DNA from: Eubacteriales Family XIII. Incertae Sedis bacterium
GTDB lineage: Bacteria; Bacillota; Clostridia; Peptostreptococcales; Anaerovoracaceae
DNA length: 7,143 nucleotides
Reading direction: 5' to 3'
Assembly (NCBI GenBank): GCA_031283865.1
Contig: JAITAX010000248.1
Span: forward strand, 1-7,143
In this document: in pieces, positions 6,085 through 7,143 of the stretch
How positions within the stretch are numbered: position 1 is the first letter of the stretch
Layout of the letters: every line of letters begins with the position of its first letter
Notes under the pieces: generated by a model
Databases searched by the model: none
Told to the model about the DNA's origin: nothing
Seen by the model: only the letters and a program-made list of their open reading frames with translations
Translations under genes and position numbers: made by a program

Positions 6085-6086
6085 TG
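6068..6086 (+). promoter_or_regulatory. Shine-Dalgarno and TGATG stop/start overlap
   Basis: AGGAGGG (6068-6074) lies inside the end of the CoA-transferase gene, 9 bases before the ATG at 6084. The TGA stop (6082-6084) shares its A with that ATG. This arrangement fixes the lyase start and implies translational coupling of transferase and lyase. Confidence 0.8.
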
Positions 6087-6998
6087 AAGTTGCCCGAAAG
6101 AATCACGATTGCCGAGGTGGGGCCGCGCGACGGCCTCCAGAACCTGCCCGATTCCGTGCCTACGGAAATAAAGCTCACGTTGATCGAAAAATTGATCGCG
6201 GCGGGGATAAAAAACATAGAGCTGACGGCCTTTGTACATCCCAAGGCAATCCCGCGGCTCGCGGATTCCGCCGACGTGGCTTCCGCGATCACAGAGAAAT
6301 ATCGGGGCGACGCTTCTTTGCTGTTCTATGCCTTGGTTCCGAACGTCAGGGGCGCGGAGAACGCGGCGCGTTGCGGGATCAATACGATCAGCGTCGTCAT
6401 TTCGGTCAGCGAAGCGCATAACAGGGCCAATGTGAACAGAACGGTCGCCGAATCGATTGCGGGACTGAAAGATATTACGGGGGCTTTCCCGGACATGAAC
6501 GTCAGGCTCGACGCGGCCACCGCTTTCGGCTGCCCGTTTGAGGGCGATATCCCGTTCGAAAGGGTTTTGTCGCTGATCGACAAAGGCGCCGCGCTCGGCG
6601 TGAGAGAGGCGGTTCTGTGCGACACGATCGGCATCGCCGACCCCATGCGGACGGAGGCCCTGATCGCTCTTGTGCGAAGTGAATTTCCCGAATTGAAATT
6701 TGCGGTGCATCTGCACGACACGCGCGGGACGGGCCTTGCGAACAGCCTCGTCGCAATGCAGTGCGGGATTACGGAGTTTGAAACATCCATCGGCGGGCTG
6801 GGCGGCTGCCCTTTCGCCCCGGGCGCCGCCGGCAACACCGCCACGGAGGATCTGTGGAATATGACGGAACGCATGGGCGTGAACACGGGTCTCGCCGGGG
6901 AGAAGCTGTTTGAAGCGCTCGATTTTGTGCGCGATCATATAAAGGGTGATTTGGCAAGCCGCATGTGCAAGGTGAACGCCGCCGCCTGCCGCCCGTGA
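6084..6998 (+). CDS. HMG-CoA-lyase-family acyl-CoA lyase (possibly citramalyl-CoA-type)
   Basis: A 304-residue TIM-barrel lyase of the HMG-CoA lyase family, which cleaves 3-hydroxyacyl-CoAs by a metal-dependent retro-Claisen reaction. EVGPRDGLQN (11-20) supplies the catalytic Arg15 and metal-binding Asp16. Glu46, and His209 and His211 in HLHDT, match Glu72, His233 and His235 of the human enzyme. GGLGGCPFAPGAAGN contains the catalytic-loop Cys242. Two positions that are Ser in human HMGCL (Ser75 and Ser201) are Ala49 and Val177 here, and FVSPK reads FVHPK (His52). The acyl pocket is therefore probably altered. Coupled to a class III CoA-transferase, it resembles the Chloroflexus pair that makes and splits (R)-citramalyl-CoA into acetyl-CoA and pyruvate. 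True HMG-CoA lyase activity in leucine or isoprenoid catabolism is the alternative, but no partner genes for that are seen. Confidence 0.88.
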   Translation: MKLPERITIAEVGPRDGLQNLPDSVPTEIKLTLIEKLIAAGIKNIELTAFVHPKAIPRLADSADVASAITEKYRGDASLLFYALVPNVRGAENAARCGINTISVVISVSEAHNRANVNRTVAESIAGLKDITGAFPDMNVRLDAATAFGCPFEGDIPFERVLSLIDKGAALGVREAVLCDTIGIADPMRTEALIALVRSEFPELKFAVHLHDTRGTGLANSLVAMQCGITEFETSIGGLGGCPFAPGAAGNTATEDLWNMTERMGVNTGLAGEKLFEALDFVRDHIKGDLASRMCKVNAAACRP

Positions 6999-7088
6999 AA
7001 GAACGCGGGTTCTCGACGCCGCAGACCGACCTCTGAATTGTGACGATCCCGTGCGCCTAAGCTTTTTACATAAAATCGAAATCCTGTC

Positions 7089-7117
7089 TTTACAAAGTTC
7101 AAAATCGGATATATAAT
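7089..7117 (+). promoter_or_regulatory. Near-consensus sigma70/sigmaA promoter for a gene beyond the window
   Basis: TTTACA (7089-7094, one mismatch to TTGACA) is separated by exactly 17 bases from a perfect TATAAT (7112-7117). Transcription should begin near 7124 and run off the right edge. A small inverted repeat, TTAG (7127-7130) with CTAA (7137-7140), lies at the start of the predicted transcript, and AAAATCG occurs twice (7073-7079 and 7101-7107); either could be an operator half-site, but both are short. No clear intrinsic terminator for the lyase operon is seen in 6999-7088. Confidence 0.75.
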
Positions 7118-7143
7118 GGGGGTGGATTAGTTTTGGCTAACCT

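Noticed and set aside
7001..7012. Terminator hairpin after the lyase (GAAC/GTTC)
   Set aside because: It has only four base pairs and no following T-run; not adequate for an intrinsic terminator.

Overview
The window looks like a chromosomal segment from a fairly GC-rich, probably anaerobic bacterium with strong Shine-Dalgarno sites. Bacillota/Clostridia-like or a similar anaerobic lineage is my guess; there is no rRNA or marker gene to confirm it. All recognisable genes lie on the + strand. I see no tRNA, rRNA, CRISPR array, transposase or phage gene.

Layout. The window opens with the last 30 codons of an aldo/keto reductase (1-93). A gene-poor stretch with a strong hairpin follows (94-414). 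Next come two tightly packed genes: a UbiX-type flavin prenyltransferase (415-972), which makes prenylated FMN, and a small LpdD-like protein (978-1376), a family linked to prenylated-FMN-dependent UbiD decarboxylases. No UbiD decarboxylase lies in the window. A leader region of about 415 bases without a clear gene (1377-1792) carries an orphan perfect Shine-Dalgarno, a 160-bp segment bounded by long imperfect inverted repeats, a run of nine C and a hairpin just before the next gene.

The main block (1793-6998) is five co-directional genes: a PrpF-family isomerase, the large and small subunits of an aconitase/isopropylmalate-isomerase-type hydratase, a class III CoA-transferase, and an HMG-CoA-lyase-family lyase. 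The first two gaps (about 80 bp each) contain GC-rich hairpins. The last two junctions are tight (18 bp, then a 1-base stop/start overlap).

How they fit together (inference). Read in order, the block forms a logical catabolic route: shift the double bond of an unsaturated methyl-branched dicarboxylate (PrpF), add water to give a tertiary 2-hydroxy acid (LeuCD-like), attach CoA (class III transferase), then cleave to pyruvate plus acetyl-CoA or propionyl-CoA (HMGL-like). Two known systems supply parts of this logic: methylitaconate isomerase and dimethylmalate dehydratase in nicotinate-fermenting Eubacterium barkeri, and (R)-citramalate CoA-transferase with (R)-citramalyl-CoA lyase in Chloroflexus. 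The combination here would be a CoA-dependent route for citraconate/citramalate or dimethylmaleate/dimethylmalate. No leuA or leuB is present, so leucine biosynthesis is less likely. The window ends with a near-consensus sigma70/sigmaA promoter (7089-7117) for a gene beyond the edge.
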